Source of the DNA: Flavobacterium alvei
GTDB taxonomy: Bacteria; Bacteroidota; Bacteroidia; Flavobacteriales; Flavobacteriaceae
Reading direction: 5' to 3'
NCBI RefSeq assembly: GCF_002920895.1
Contig: NZ_PQVG01000003.1
Location: 415,879 to 479,878 of the forward strand
DNA: 64,000 nt
Part shown: positions 41,591-52,074 of the stretch, in pieces
Layout of the letters: the number at the start of each line of letters is the position of its first letter
How positions within the stretch are numbered: the stretch's first letter is position 1
Position numbers and translations under genes: made by a program
The notes under the pieces: model-generated
The model's input: only the letters and a program-made list of their open reading frames with translations
The model's database searches: none
Told to the model about the DNA's origin: nothing

Positions 41591-44272
41591 ATGGCAGAAG
41601 TAGAAGCAAGAAGAAATTTGGTTTTATCGGGATTGGAGCCCTTAATCATTACGCCGGAAAGCGTATTTGTGAACATTGGGGAAAGAACGAATGTAACGGG
41701 TTCCAGAAAATTTCTTCGATTAATCAAAGAGGAAAAATACGATGAAGCACTAAGCATTGCCAAAGAGCAAGTGGAAGGTGGCGCGCAAATCATCGACATT
41801 AATATGGATGAGGGAATGCTGGATGGCGAATATGCGATGGTGAAATTCCTGAACCTGATTGCTGCCGAACCGGATATTGCTCGTGTGCCGATTATGATCG
41901 ACAGCTCGAAATGGCACATTATTGAAGCCGGTTTGAAAGTGGCTCAAGGAAAATGTGTGGTGAATTCAATCTCTTTGAAAGAAGGTGAAGAGCAATTTAT
42001 CCATCACGCTCAATTGATTAAACGCTACGGAGCTGCTGCCATCATTATGGCTTTTGACGAAGTGGGACAAGCCGATAATTACGAAAGACGTGTTGAAATT
42101 TGCCAACGTTCGTATGATATTTTGGTCAACAAAGTGGGCTTTCCACCGCAGGATATTATTTTCGATTTGAATATATTTCCAGTGGCAACCGGAATGGAAG
42201 AACACCGTTTGAATGCTTTGGATTTCTTCAGGGGAACCAAATGGGTTCGCGAAAACTTGCCACACGCACACATCAGCGGTGGTGTGAGTAACGTTTCGTT
42301 TTCGTTTAGAGGAAATGATGTGGTGAGAGAAGCGATGCACTCGGTTTTCTTGTATCACGCCATTAAAAATGGAATGACGATGGGGATTGTAAACCCGGAA
42401 ATGCTTTCTATTTATGACGAAATTCCAAAAGATTTGTTGGAACACGTGGAAGACGTGATTCTAAATCGTCGTGATGATGCCACCGAAAGGCTGTTGGATT
42501 TTGCAGAGAATGTAAAAGGCGGACCAAAAACCAATGAAAAAGAAGTACAGGAATGGCGTTTGGGAACGGTGCAGGAAAGAATCACGCACTCTTTGGTAAA
42601 AGGTGTGGATGCTTTTATTGAAGAAGATGTCGAAGAAGCTAGACTAGCAGCAACTAAACCAATCGAAGTCATCGAAATCAATTTGATGGCGGGAATGAAT
42701 GTCGTTGGAGATTTGTTCGGTTCTGGGAAAATGTTTTTGCCACAAGTGGTAAAATCGGCACGTGTAATGAAAAAAGCCGTGGCGTATTTGTTGCCATTCA
42801 TCGAAGCGGCCAAGCAAGTGGGAGACAAAGAAGGTAACGGAAAAATATTGATGGCAACCGTAAAAGGCGATGTTCACGATATTGGAAAAAATATCGTTTC
42901 GGTGGTTTTGGCTTGTAACAATTACGAAATCATTGACCTTGGAGTAATGGTTCCTCCCGAAAAAATTATCGCGGCAGCTGTCGAACATAATGTAGATATT
43001 ATTGGTTTGAGTGGATTAATCACGCCATCCTTGGATGAAATGGTGTATCTCGCCAAAGAATTGGATAAGCGTAATATGGATATTCCGGTGATGATTGGTG
43101 GAGCAACGACTTCACGCGCTCATACTGCCGTGAAAATTGCACCTCAATATAAAGGAACCGTGGTTCACGTAAACGATGCTTCGAGAGCGGTAACCGTGGC
43201 CGGAAATTTATTGGACGATAATAGAGAACAATATACTTCCGATATCAGGACCGATTATGATGCTTTTAGGGAGTCGTTCTTGGGACGTTCCAGAGACAAG
43301 AATTTCTTGAGTATTGAAGATGCCCGTAAAAATAAATTGCAATTGGATTGGGCTAATTTTACTCCAGTAAAACCAAATGTAATTGGCGAACAAGTGATCG
43401 AAGTAGATTTGGATGTTTTGGTTCCTTACATCGATTGGACGCCGTTTTTTCAAACTTGGGAATTGCACGGAAAATATCCAGCAATCTTAACAGATGAGGT
43501 GGTTGGCGAACAAGCGACTTCTGTTTTTGCAGATGCACAAGCGATGTTGCAAGTGATTCTGAAAGGAAAGAAATTACAAGCCAAAGGAATTTACGGCATT
43601 TTCCCTGCGAATCAAGTCAATGATGATGATATTCAATTGTATGATGAAAACGGAAAAGAATTGGAGAAATTCTTGACCTTGCGTCAGCAATCCCAAAAAA
43701 CAAAAGGAGCTCCGAATATGGCGCTGGCCGATTTTATTGCGCCAAAAGACAACGGTGTAACCGATTATATGGGAGCTTTTTGTGTGACTACAGGTTTTGG
43801 TGTGGACGAATGGGCTGATGAATACCGTGATAATTTAGACGATTACAATTCGATTATGGTCAAAGCTTTGGCAGATCGTTTTGCAGAAGCTTTCGCCGAA
43901 TATTTACACGAAAAAGTACGTAAAGAATCTTGGGGATATGATTCGGATGAAACTTTGTCAAAAGAAGATTTGATAAAAGAAAATTACAAAGGAATTCGTC
44001 CAGCACCAGGTTATCCGGCTTGTCCCGACCATTTAGAAAAACCAACCATTTGGAAATTACTGAATGTTGAGGCAGCAATAGGAGTAACTTTGACCGAAAG
44101 TATGGCGATGTGGCCGGCTTCTTCGGTTTCTGGATATTATTTTGGAAATCCGGAAAGCAAATATTTTGGACTCGGAAAAATAAAAGAAGACCAAGTAATT
44201 GATTACGCCAAAAGAAGAAGTATTTCAACTGATATGGCAATGAAATGGTTGAACCCAAACATAGCAGATTAA
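41591..44272 (+). CDS. metH: Methionine synthase, folate/cobalamin/reactivation modules (MetH2)
   Basis: 893 residues. Module order: pterin-binding domain ([20 protein letters not shown], then [13 protein letters not shown]), cobalamin cap and binding domain ([14 protein letters not shown]; the DxHxxG ligand motif), and the C-terminal SAM-dependent reactivation domain ([12 protein letters not shown]). It works with the MetH1 polypeptide to methylate homocysteine with methyl-tetrahydrofolate from MetF, encoded next. No cobalamin riboswitch is visible upstream. Confidence 0.96.
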   Translation: MAEVEARRNLVLSGLEPLIITPESVFVNIGERTNVTGSRKFLRLIKEEKYDEALSIAKEQVEGGAQIIDINMDEGMLDGEYAMVKFLNLIAAEPDIARVPIMIDSSKWHIIEAGLKVAQGKCVVNSISLKEGEEQFIHHAQLIKRYGAAAIIMAFDEVGQADNYERRVEICQRSYDILVNKVGFPPQDIIFDLNIFPVATGMEEHRLNALDFFRGTKWVRENLPHAHISGGVSNVSFSFRGNDVVREAMHSVFLYHAIKNGMTMGIVNPEMLSIYDEIPKDLLEHVEDVILNRRDDATERLLDFAENVKGGPKTNEKEVQEWRLGTVQERITHSLVKGVDAFIEEDVEEARLAATKPIEVIEINLMAGMNVVGDLFGSGKMFLPQVVKSARVMKKAVAYLLPFIEAAKQVGDKEGNGKILMATVKGDVHDIGKNIVSVVLACNNYEIIDLGVMVPPEKIIAAAVEHNVDIIGLSGLITPSLDEMVYLAKELDKRNMDIPVMIGGATTSRAHTAVKIAPQYKGTVVHVNDASRAVTVAGNLLDDNREQYTSDIRTDYDAFRESFLGRSRDKNFLSIEDARKNKLQLDWANFTPVKPNVIGEQVIEVDLDVLVPYIDWTPFFQTWELHGKYPAILTDEVVGEQATSVFADAQAMLQVILKGKKLQAKGIYGIFPANQVNDDDIQLYDENGKELEKFLTLRQQSQKTKGAPNMALADFIAPKDNGVTDYMGAFCVTTGFGVDEWADEYRDNLDDYNSIMVKALADRFAEAFAEYLHEKVRKESWGYDSDETLSKEDLIKENYKGIRPAPGYPACPDHLEKPTIWKLLNVEAAIGVTLTESMAMWPASSVSGYYFGNPESKYFGLGKIKEDQVIDYAKRRSISTDMAMKWLNPNIAD

Positions 44273-44274
44273 AA

Positions 44275-44345
44275 AGTTTGTTGTTTGTAAGTTTGTTGTT
44301 TATAGTAACAACAAACTATAAACTATAAACCATAAACTAAAACAA
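44275..44345 (+). repeat. Inverted repeat arms between metH2 and metF
   Basis: GTTTGTTGTTTATAG followed by AACAACAAAC and ATAAACTATAAAC units up to the metF start; GTTTGTTGTT / AACAACAAAC is perfect. Confidence 0.75.
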
Positions 44346-45299
44346 ATGAAAGTAACACAACATATAGAAAACGCAAAAGGGAAACCTTTGTTTTCTTTCG
44401 AAATTGTTCCGCCTCAAAAAGGGACAAATATCAATGATTTATACGTAAATATTGATCCGTTGATGGAGTTTAAACCGCCGTTTATTGATGTAACTACTTC
44501 AAGAGAAGAGTATGTTTATATCGAAAAAGACGGACTTTTTGATCGTCGAATCACTCGTATGCGTCCCGGAACTGTTGGGATTTGCGCTTCCATCCAACAT
44601 AAATATGGAGTGGATGCCATTCCGCATGTGTTGTGTGGCGGTTTTACCAAAGAAGAAACCGAATATTTATTGGTAGATTGCCAGTATTTGGGAATCGATA
44701 ATTTGGTGGCTCTTCGTGGTGATCCAATGAAAGGCGAAAAATATTTTGAACCTACCAAAGGTGGAAATGCCTATGCAGTAGATTTGGTCAAACAAATCAA
44801 GGCGATGAATGCCGGACAGTTTTTGCACGATACTTTGCCAATGCAAAATGCACCCGATTTTTGTGTGGGAGTTGCCGGTTATCCGGAAAAACACATCGAA
44901 GCACCAAGCTTGGAAGCTGATTTAAAACGACTAAAAGAAAAAGTGGATGCAGGTGCCGATTACATCGTGACGCAAATGTTTTTTGACAATCAACGTTATT
45001 TCAAGTTTGTGGAGGCCGCTCGTGCCATTGGAATTACCGTGCCAATTATTCCAGGAATCAAGCCTGTAGCGGTGAAACGTCATTTGCAATTGTTGCCTCA
45101 AGTTTTTTGGTTGGATATGCCACAGGATTTAATTCATTCGATCGAACAAGCCAAAGATAATGCTGCCGTTCGTCAAATAGGGGTGGAGTTTGCCGTGCAG
45201 CAATCCAAGGAATTAATTGAATTTGGTGTGCCTTGCGTACATTATTATTCTATGGGAAAATCGGACAATATTCATCAAATTGCTAGTCAGGTTTTTTAG
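44346..45299 (+). CDS. metF: Methylenetetrahydrofolate reductase
   Basis: Makes 5-methyltetrahydrofolate for MetH. 317 residues. Signatures: FSFEIVPPQKG at the start, GICASIQHKYGVDAIPHVLC, LVALRGDPMKGEKYF, and DAGADYIVTQMFFDNQRYF. It completes the methionine cycle encoded by this region. Followed by a terminator. Confidence 0.97.
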   Translation: MKVTQHIENAKGKPLFSFEIVPPQKGTNINDLYVNIDPLMEFKPPFIDVTTSREEYVYIEKDGLFDRRITRMRPGTVGICASIQHKYGVDAIPHVLCGGFTKEETEYLLVDCQYLGIDNLVALRGDPMKGEKYFEPTKGGNAYAVDLVKQIKAMNAGQFLHDTLPMQNAPDFCVGVAGYPEKHIEAPSLEADLKRLKEKVDAGADYIVTQMFFDNQRYFKFVEAARAIGITVPIIPGIKPVAVKRHLQLLPQVFWLDMPQDLIHSIEQAKDNAAVRQIGVEFAVQQSKELIEFGVPCVHYYSMGKSDNIHQIASQVF

Positions 45300-45337
45300 A
45301 AAAATCAAGCAATTTTATCAAATAATAACATTTTATC

Positions 45338-45375
45338 AGATCTCACAAGTGTAAAAACCTGTGGGATCTTTTTTT
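45338..45375 (+). terminator. Rho-independent terminator after metF
   Basis: AGATCTCACA / TGTGGGATCT with a G-U pair and seven T. Confidence 0.82.
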
Positions 45376-45548
45376 ATGTTCATATTAGTAAATTAAAGAG
45401 AAACCTTCTCGTGATTTTCCAACTATTAAAAACAGAAAAACAAGAATTTTTTAATAGACAAGTATCTAGTTTCCATCGAGTAATCCGGCGGATTGGTATA
45501 TAATTTTTGATGAACAATTTATTATGAGGTAGTTTTACTTTCATAAAA

Positions 45549-48500
45549 TTGCTTGTTTTGAATTTCAAATGTCTTTACATACTGATTTGCGTATTTTTCT
45601 TTTCGGAACTACAAGCCCAATTGTGCACCGGTAGTTTGGGCGATCCAGTTGTGAAAATTGATTTTGGTTCGGGCACGGCCATTCACGGAAGTGCTTTGGG
45701 TACGGATATCACGAGTTATACTTATACATCCGCCAATTTTCCGAATGACGGGTCTTACACCGTTGAAAGTACCACAAATACGCCCGGAACTTGGTGGACA
45801 ACTACCGATCACACTGGCGGAGGTTATATGATGGTGGTCAACGCCAGTTTTTCCACTACCGATTATTTTTATAAAAACACTGTCACAGGCCTTTGTCCGG
45901 ACACCACCTATGAATTTGCGGCTTGGGTAATGAATTTGTTGCGCTCAAACGACACGAGTCCGCCCGATATTACTTTTACCATTGAATCCACGACAGGAAC
46001 GATATTGGGAACTTACAGCACGGGCAGTATTCCATTAAATTCAAGTGCAGTCTGGAAACAATACGGTTTGTTTTTTACGACCCCTGCGGGTGTTTCGACG
46101 GTTGTAATCCGAATGCGTAATAATAAAGCAGGTGCCGCACCCGGAAATGATATTGCTTTGGACGATATTACTTTTAGAGCCTGTGGACCAACGGTTACAT
46201 CGGCAATTCAAAATAACAGCAATACAAGCTTAGATATTTGCCAAAACGACACCAAAAGTTATACGCTTACAGGAACGGTTTCGTCGGGTTATTCAAATCC
46301 AGCTTATCAATGGCAATCGAGTGCTGATAACGGATTGACTTGGACGGATATTTCAGGGGCAAATTCAATTGATTATACTTTTGTTCCAAGTTCGGTTGCA
46401 GGGACTTATTTGTTCCGAATTGCGGTAGCACAAAATGCAAATATTGCATCCACTTCGTGCAGGGTAGTTTCTAATTTGATTACTTTTAAAGTGGGCGTGA
46501 GCCCCGAGGCTCCAACATTCACGACAGTGCAACCTACTTGCGAAGTACCAACAGGAACCATCAATATTACCACATCAAACAATACAACTTATAGTATTGA
46601 TGGAACAAATTATCAATCATCGGGAGTTTTTTCAGGTTTGGCTGGCGGTGATTACAATGTTACTGCAAAATCAGTTTCGGGCTGTGTTTCTGCGGCACAA
46701 ATAGCGCACATCAATAGTGTGGCGAGTTCGAATGCAACGCCTACATTTTCGGTAATTCAACCCGTGATTTGTGTCAATCCATTTGGAACTATTACAGTTA
46801 CAAGTTTGGATTTTGAGTATAGTTTTGATAATGGAATTTCTTGGTCAACTAGCAATTCTAAATCGGGACTTGTTGCAGGAGATTATTGGGTGAAAACCCG
46901 AAATAGTTCCAATTGCGAAACAACCGCAGTTATGGTTTCTGTTTTGGTTCCTCCGGGTTATCCGCCAACGCCAACTGTTTTGGTAGCTCAACCTGATTGC
47001 ATTACACCAACAGGAACTATAATTGTTTCGGATTCTGCCGCTGCATATAGTTTTGACAATGGTTTGAATTGGACGACTTCCAATTCGAAGAATAATTTAA
47101 TTCCAGCAACCTATAAAGTACTCATCAAAAATGTTTTGGGTTGTGTTTCGCTTGTTGCCAATGAAGTCGAAATAAAAGCATACATCAATACGGAGCCGCT
47201 TCCTGTAGCCACGACTCCACAGCTTTTTTGCGTCCAACAAAAGGCAACGCTCAATGATATTGCTGTTACTGGGACAAATATCAAATGGTATGATGCAGCT
47301 GTAAATGGGAATCTGCTCCCCAATTCAACAATTTTGCAAACAGGAATTTATTATGCTTCGCAAACGCTTACCATTTGCGAAAGCGAACGAATTCCTGTGG
47401 TCATAAATATTCAAAATACGACTGCACCAACAGGAATTTCAGTTCAGGATTTCTGTACTACTCAAAAACCTACCATTGCGAGTCTGGTAGTTTCGGGAAT
47501 TATTATTGTTTGGTATGACTCTGCAACCAATGGAACGCTTGTTCCAGCCACTACAGCTTTGGGAAATGGCGTAACCTACTACGCCTCCCAAACTGTAAAT
47601 GGTTGTGAAAGTGTCAATAGATTGCCTGTTTCAGTTTCAATAGTGACGCCAAGCATTCCTGTAAAAGATGTTGCGGATTTTATTTGTGACGATAAAAATG
47701 ACGGTGCAGAAGTAATAGATTTAACAAGTTATAATTCAAAAATAACGGCTTGTGGCAGTTGTACTTTTACTTATTTCACATCCTTGTCCGGCGCAGAAAA
47801 TCAAACGACAAGTGACCAAGTCACCGCTGCCACAAGCTATGACTTGCCATTGGGAACAACCAAGATTTACGTTAGAATTGATTCCAATGACAAATGTTAT
47901 CAAGTGGTTTCGTTGAATTTAACTTTGGTAAGTGAGCCGATTATTCCAATTTCGGATACAGTTTCTTTGTGCCAAAACGAGAATGTAACCATCGATGCAG
48001 GTTCTGGTTTCGATACATATTTGTGGTCAACTGGAGCAACTTCAGAAATGATAACCGTTGCAGCAGCAGGTTCTTATTCGGTTACGGTAACCCAAAATCA
48101 CGTAACTACGGTTTGTTCATCGACAAAAGATTTTTTGGTTCAATTATCTAATGTTGCCACAATTTCTAAAATTGAAACCCAAGATTGGACGGATGCCGAA
48201 AATGTAATTGTAGTAGAATTAGCAGATACAAGTTTAGGGAGTTATGAGTATTCGTTGGACGGCATTACTTATCAAGACAGCAATATGTTTTCGGGTTTAA
48301 TAAGTGGCGATTACACTGTTTATGTTCGGGATAAAAATGGTTGCGGAACAGTCAACCAAGAAGTTTTTCTTTTGAATTATCCCAAATATTTCACTCCAAA
48401 TCAAGATGGTTACAACGATACTTGGGCGGTTAAATTTTCAGCTTCGGAACCCTCATTAATAGTAAGGATATTCGATCGCTACGGGAAATTACTAAAAGAG

Positions 48501-48626
48501 TTAGGTGCGACTGCTGCTTGGGACGGCACCTATAATGGTCATCAATTGCCTTCCACGGATTATTGGTTCGTGGTAACTCGGGCTAGTGGAAAAGTTTACA
48601 AAGGGCATTTTGCAATGAAAAGATAA
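45549..48626 (+). CDS. T9SS type B sorting domain (gliding-motility-associated C-terminal) secreted protein
   Basis: 1025 residues from a TTG start (no in-frame ATG precedes the signal peptide FKCLYILICVFFFSELQAQ). The N-terminal part (about 25-210) looks like a jelly-roll domain (VKIDFGSGTAIHGSALG, DDITFRACGP). Repeated Ser/Thr-rich Ig- or SprB-like modules follow, including two copies of TGTI.V-type segments and YASQTL/YASQTV units. The last 90 residues (YPKYFTPNQDGYNDTW, RIFDRYGKLLKEL) are the type B T9SS sorting signal. It is exported to the surface and probably acts in adhesion or motility. Confidence 0.9.
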   Translation: MLVLNFKCLYILICVFFFSELQAQLCTGSLGDPVVKIDFGSGTAIHGSALGTDITSYTYTSANFPNDGSYTVESTTNTPGTWWTTTDHTGGGYMMVVNASFSTTDYFYKNTVTGLCPDTTYEFAAWVMNLLRSNDTSPPDITFTIESTTGTILGTYSTGSIPLNSSAVWKQYGLFFTTPAGVSTVVIRMRNNKAGAAPGNDIALDDITFRACGPTVTSAIQNNSNTSLDICQNDTKSYTLTGTVSSGYSNPAYQWQSSADNGLTWTDISGANSIDYTFVPSSVAGTYLFRIAVAQNANIASTSCRVVSNLITFKVGVSPEAPTFTTVQPTCEVPTGTINITTSNNTTYSIDGTNYQSSGVFSGLAGGDYNVTAKSVSGCVSAAQIAHINSVASSNATPTFSVIQPVICVNPFGTITVTSLDFEYSFDNGISWSTSNSKSGLVAGDYWVKTRNSSNCETTAVMVSVLVPPGYPPTPTVLVAQPDCITPTGTIIVSDSAAAYSFDNGLNWTTSNSKNNLIPATYKVLIKNVLGCVSLVANEVEIKAYINTEPLPVATTPQLFCVQQKATLNDIAVTGTNIKWYDAAVNGNLLPNSTILQTGIYYASQTLTICESERIPVVINIQNTTAPTGISVQDFCTTQKPTIASLVVSGIIIVWYDSATNGTLVPATTALGNGVTYYASQTVNGCESVNRLPVSVSIVTPSIPVKDVADFICDDKNDGAEVIDLTSYNSKITACGSCTFTYFTSLSGAENQTTSDQVTAATSYDLPLGTTKIYVRIDSNDKCYQVVSLNLTLVSEPIIPISDTVSLCQNENVTIDAGSGFDTYLWSTGATSEMITVAAAGSYSVTVTQNHVTTVCSSTKDFLVQLSNVATISKIETQDWTDAENVIVVELADTSLGSYEYSLDGITYQDSNMFSGLISGDYTVYVRDKNGCGTVNQEVFLLNYPKYFTPNQDGYNDTWAVKFSASEPSLIVRIFDRYGKLLKELGATAAWDGTYNGHQLPSTDYWFVVTRASGKVYKGHFAMKR

Positions 48627-48642
48627 TGAATCTTAATCTCAA

Positions 48643-49539
48643 TTATTTTGTCATTTCCCTAAAAACAGTCTCTAGATTTTTATTTTTTTGGTTAAGTTGT
48701 AAAGTTCTTAATCCATTAGCATTGGCAAAATCAAAAACGGCCGGACGCATGTCTTTATCGGCGTTGAAAGTCAATTCCCAAATAGAATCTTGTGTGTTTT
48801 TATAGGAAACTAGATTTTCGATTCTAGCGATTAATGCAAAATCAACAGTTTTGTCAAATTCTACTTCGATTACTTGTTCGGTCGTTGTGGAAATCAATTT
48901 GTCTAGTTTTTTGTCGGCAACAATTTTTCCTTTGTCAATGATAATCACTCGGTCACAAATAGCTTCTACTTCCTGCATAATATGCGTCGAAAGGAAAACG
49001 GTTTTGTCCTTACCAACATTTTTAATCACATTTCTAATTTCAACTAATTGGTTGGGGTCTAAACCCGTTGTTGGTTCATCCAAAATCAAAACATCGGGAT
49101 TGTGCAATAAAGCGTTTGCCAATCCCACGCGTTGGCGGTATCCTTTGGATAATTGTCCTATTTTCTTGTGGCTCTCATTGGATAACCCCGTCAATTGAAT
49201 CACTTCTTCAATTCTGGGTTTAGCTACTTTGTACACATCGGCATTGAAAGCCAAATATTCTCTCACGTACAAATCCAAATACAACGGATTGTGTTCCGGT
49301 AAATAACCGATAGATTGTTGTACAGATTTGGATTGCGAATTAACATCAAATCCATTTACAGTTGCTAAACCTTCATCGGCAGCGATATAGGTCGTTAATA
49401 TTTTCATCAAAGTCGATTTTCCTGCGCCATTCGGCCCCAAAAAACCTACGATTTCTCCTTTTTGGATTGAAAATGAAACGTTGTCTAGTGCTTTTTGGAC
49501 TCCGTAACTTTTCGAAATGTTGTTTACTTCTATTGACAT
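48643..49539 (-). CDS. gldA: ABC transporter ATP-binding protein GldA
   Basis: ATPase subunit of the Gld ABC transporter linked to gliding motility. 298 residues from ATG 49539 (MSIEVNNISKSYG); a longer frame adds 24 unlikely residues over the leader. Walker A GFLGPNGAGKSTLMK, signature LSKGYRQRVGLANAL, Walker B DVLILDEPTTGLD, and switch His in STHIMQEVE. The membrane subunits (gldF/gldG) are not here. A TACTTTTG box on the minus strand at 49564-49557 is a likely promoter element. Simple ABC-2 export ATPase is the fallback reading. Confidence 0.85.
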   Translation of the reverse strand: MSIEVNNISKSYGVQKALDNVSFSIQKGEIVGFLGPNGAGKSTLMKILTTYIAADEGLATVNGFDVNSQSKSVQQSIGYLPEHNPLYLDLYVREYLAFNADVYKVAKPRIEEVIQLTGLSNESHKKIGQLSKGYRQRVGLANALLHNPDVLILDEPTTGLDPNQLVEIRNVIKNVGKDKTVFLSTHIMQEVEAICDRVIIIDKGKIVADKKLDKLISTTTEQVIEVEFDKTVDFALIARIENLVSYKNTQDSIWELTFNADKDMRPAVFDFANANGLRTLQLNQKNKNLETVFREMTK

Positions 49540-49759
49540 CGCTATTATATTTGAAGCAAAAGTAAACAGAATATTTCTTGATTTATTGTTTTTTAAATAT
49601 ACAATAGACAAAAAGACTTGGTTGAAGGTTTTTGCTATTGAAAGTTATCCAAATTTGGTTGCTTAATTGTTATTTTAAGGATTGATTTTTAATTATTTAG
49701 CAATAAAAAGCAGTTTTTGTAGAAAATTCCTTTTTTATTGTGTGAAATTGGTCTTTTTT

Positions 49760-49790
49760 TTGGGTTGACAAAAAAATATTTATACATTTG
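49760..49790 (+). promoter_or_regulatory. Promoter of the aromatic operon (TTG-N20-TACATTTG)
   Basis: TTG at 49760-49762 (a second TTGACA at 49765), TACATTTG at 49783-49790. Transcript start expected near 49797. Confidence 0.72.
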
Positions 49791-49819
49791 CAGGGAATTT
49801 ATCAAAAAGCAGAAACAAA

Positions 49820-49876
49820 ATGTCATCTAACCGTTTTTATTTTAGCAATACTTACTATTTCTTCTTTAGGAAGTAA
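49820..49876 (+). CDS. Phe/Tyr-rich leader peptide of the pheA operon
   Basis: 18 codons: MSSNRFYFSNTYYFFFRK. Phe at 6, 8, 14, 15, 16 and Tyr at 7, 12, 13; five aromatic codons in a row (TAC TAT TTC TTC TTT) just before the end. GGATTGT (49877-49883) directly after the stop can pair with ACAATCC (49926-49932), whose bases overlap the 5' arm of the terminator at 49928. This is a classical ribosome-mediated attenuator: stalling at Phe/Tyr codons leaves the antiterminator free. Confidence 0.85.
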   Translation: MSSNRFYFSNTYYFFFRK

Positions 49877-49927
49877 GGATTGTCTATGGTTATTTGAAAG
49901 ATTAAGAAGCAAATAAAACTAATATAC

Positions 49928-49956
49928 AATCCTGATGAAAATCAGGATTTTTTTTT
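49928..49956 (+). terminator. Attenuator terminator before pheA
   Basis: AATCCTGAT / ATCAGGATT with a GAAA loop and nine T, 8 bp before the pheA start. Confidence 0.92.
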
Positions 49957-49964
49957 GAGTATAA

Positions 49965-50792
49965 ATGAAAACAAAAATTGCAATTCAAGGTATTAAAGGG
50001 TCATTCCATCATCAGGTGGCGCAGGAATACTATTCTCAGGATGTTGAGGTAGATGAATGTATGTCGTTTGAAGAATTGGTAGATAGCGTTTTGTCTGGAA
50101 AAACAGATCAAGCGGTTATGGCTATTGAGAATTCTATTGCGGGACCAATTATTCCTAATTATGCGTTGATTGACAAGAACAATTTGCATATTATCGGAGA
50201 GCATTATTTAAGTATTCATCAAAATTTTATGGCTTTGAAAGGTCAAAAAATTGAGGATATTCAAGAAGTACATTCGCATCCCATTGCTTTGTTGCAGTGT
50301 ATGCAGTTTTTGAAAAAATACCCGCACATAAAAATTGTCGAGGATAAAGATACGGCCGAAACAGCTAGAAGAATTCACGAAAAACAGTTGAAAGGAGTTG
50401 CCGCAATTGCTAGTAAAGCAGCTTCTGAAATGTATGATTTGGAGATTTTGGCACCAGAAATCCAAACAATCAACAACAATATGACTCGTTTTGTGATTAT
50501 CAACAAAGAAGAAAAATTTGTTGAAGAAGACGAAATTAATAGAGCTTCCATCAAATTCGAATTGGATCACAAACGTGGAAGTTTAGCCGCAGTTTTGAAC
50601 GTAATGAGCGATTGCAAATTGAATTTGACGAAAATTCAATCCTTGCCAAAAATAGAAACACCTTGGAAATATTCGTTTTTTGTGGACGTGACTTTCGATA
50701 AATACGAAGATTACGCCAAAGCAAAATCGCTATTGGAAATTATGGCGGAATATTTCAAAGTGTTGGGTGAATATAAAAATACAAAACCGTAA
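49965..50792 (+). CDS. pheA: Prephenate dehydratase
   Basis: Converts prephenate to phenylpyruvate. 275 residues with no chorismate mutase domain; that activity is fused to the DAHP synthase of the same operon. Substrate motif ENSIAGPIIPNY and the catalytic TRFVII are present, followed by a C-terminal ACT domain (IKFELDHKRGSLAAVLNVMS, ESLP-like IQSLPKIETPW) for Phe feedback. First structural gene after the Phe/Tyr attenuator. Confidence 0.96.
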   Translation: MKTKIAIQGIKGSFHHQVAQEYYSQDVEVDECMSFEELVDSVLSGKTDQAVMAIENSIAGPIIPNYALIDKNNLHIIGEHYLSIHQNFMALKGQKIEDIQEVHSHPIALLQCMQFLKKYPHIKIVEDKDTAETARRIHEKQLKGVAAIASKAASEMYDLEILAPEIQTINNNMTRFVIINKEEKFVEEDEINRASIKFELDHKRGSLAAVLNVMSDCKLNLTKIQSLPKIETPWKYSFFVDVTFDKYEDYAKAKSLLEIMAEYFKVLGEYKNTKP

Positions 50793-50856
50793 AAAGGAAA
50801 TTCCAAAAGACAAAAAACAAATTCCAAAAGGAACAGCGTTAGGAAAAATTACAAAT

Positions 50857-52005
50857 ATGATTGCAACAGCAAAGCGTTTAGACATAGTTGAAGAATATTA
50901 TTTTTCTTCAAAACTTCGCGAAGTAAGACAATTGGCTTCCGAAGGGAAACCAATCATCAATATGGGAATTGGTAGCCCCGATTTGAAGCCCTCACAAGCC
51001 GTTATTGATGCAGTAACTTTGGCAATGCAGGAAGAAAATGCACATCAATACCAGAGTTACCAAGGCTTGCCGGAATTGAGAAGCAGTATGGCCGATTTTT
51101 ATCAAAGCAATTATGGAGTTGCCTTGAATCCGAACACTGAAATTTTGCCTTTGATGGGTTCCAAAGAAGGAATTATGCATATTTCATTGGCGTTTTTGAA
51201 CGAAGGCGACCAAGTTTTGATTCCAAATCCAGGATATCCTACTTATTCTTCGGTGACGAATTTGGTTGGAGCAGTACCGGTTTATTACGATTTGAAAGAA
51301 GCCAACAATTGGGAACCTGATTTCGAAGCTTTGGAAAAATTGGATTTATCGAAAGTGAAATTGATGTGGTTGGGATATCCTCATATGCCGACAGGAGCAA
51401 GAGGAAGTCTAGAATTGTTCGAAAAGTTGGTGGCTTTCGCCAAAAAACACAACATATTGTTGATTAACGACAATCCGTATAGTTTTGTATTGAATGACAA
51501 ACCAATGAGTTTGTTGCAAGTGGAAGGCGCAAAAGACGTGGCATTAGAATTGAATTCTTTGTCAAAAACCTTCAATATGGCAGGTTGGCGAGTGGGAATG
51601 GTGTTGGGAAATGCTACTTGTATCGATGCGGTTTTGAAAGTAAAAAGCAATATGGACAGCGGAATGTTCTTCGGAATTCAAAAAGGAGCCATTGAAGCTT
51701 TGAAAAGCGACAAATCTTGGTTTGATTCAATGAATGCGGTTTACAAGAAAAGAAGAGTTCTTACTGAACAATTAGCTGAAAAGTTGGGTTGTGAAGTGTA
51801 TAAAGAAGGTGTTGGCTTGTTTGTTTGGGCTAAATTGCCAGCAGGAATCACATCTTCGGAAGATTTTATAGACAAGATTTTATATGAAAAATCAATATTC
51901 ATAACACCGGGAACTATTTTCGGTTCTAATGGAGAAGGGTATATCCGATTTGCACTTTGCGTGAAAGAAGAAAAAGTACAGGAAGCGATAGATCGATTTA
52001 GTTGA
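50857..52005 (+). CDS. Class I/II pyridoxal-phosphate aminotransferase
   Basis: 382 residues from ATG 50857 (MIATAKRLDIVEEYY). The longer frame begins with GTG inside pheA and runs through an AATTCCAAAAG repeat that looks like spacer, so it is not preferred. The PLP lysine is in NSLSKTFNMAGWRVGMV, the Asp/Tyr motif in INDNPYSFV, and the Arg in YIRFALC. Operon context suggests transamination of phenylpyruvate and hydroxyphenylpyruvate or of prephenate; the sequence alone does not distinguish it from aspartate aminotransferases. Confidence 0.9.
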   Translation: MIATAKRLDIVEEYYFSSKLREVRQLASEGKPIINMGIGSPDLKPSQAVIDAVTLAMQEENAHQYQSYQGLPELRSSMADFYQSNYGVALNPNTEILPLMGSKEGIMHISLAFLNEGDQVLIPNPGYPTYSSVTNLVGAVPVYYDLKEANNWEPDFEALEKLDLSKVKLMWLGYPHMPTGARGSLELFEKLVAFAKKHNILLINDNPYSFVLNDKPMSLLQVEGAKDVALELNSLSKTFNMAGWRVGMVLGNATCIDAVLKVKSNMDSGMFFGIQKGAIEALKSDKSWFDSMNAVYKKRRVLTEQLAEKLGCEVYKEGVGLFVWAKLPAGITSSEDFIDKILYEKSIFITPGTIFGSNGEGYIRFALCVKEEKVQEAIDRFS

Positions 52006-52074
52006 TAGTTGATAGTTGTTGGTTGATAGCTGAAACCAACAAATATCAACCAACAACCAACAACTTTAAAAAAA
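52006..52074 (+). repeat. GTTGATAGTT / CAACCAACAAC inverted arms before tyrA
   Basis: After the stop, GTTGATAGTTGTTGGTTGAT; before the ATG, ATCAACCAACAACCAACAAC. The arms are complementary. Confidence 0.85.

Noticed and set aside
41422..41919. 165-codon minus-strand frame over the start of metH2
   Set aside because: Antisense to the pterin-binding domain and to REP-like repeats; no recognisable content.
50767..50856. GTG start giving the aminotransferase 30 more residues
   Set aside because: Overlaps pheA and encodes an AATTCCAAAAG-type spacer repeat; ATG 50857 gives the family N-terminus.
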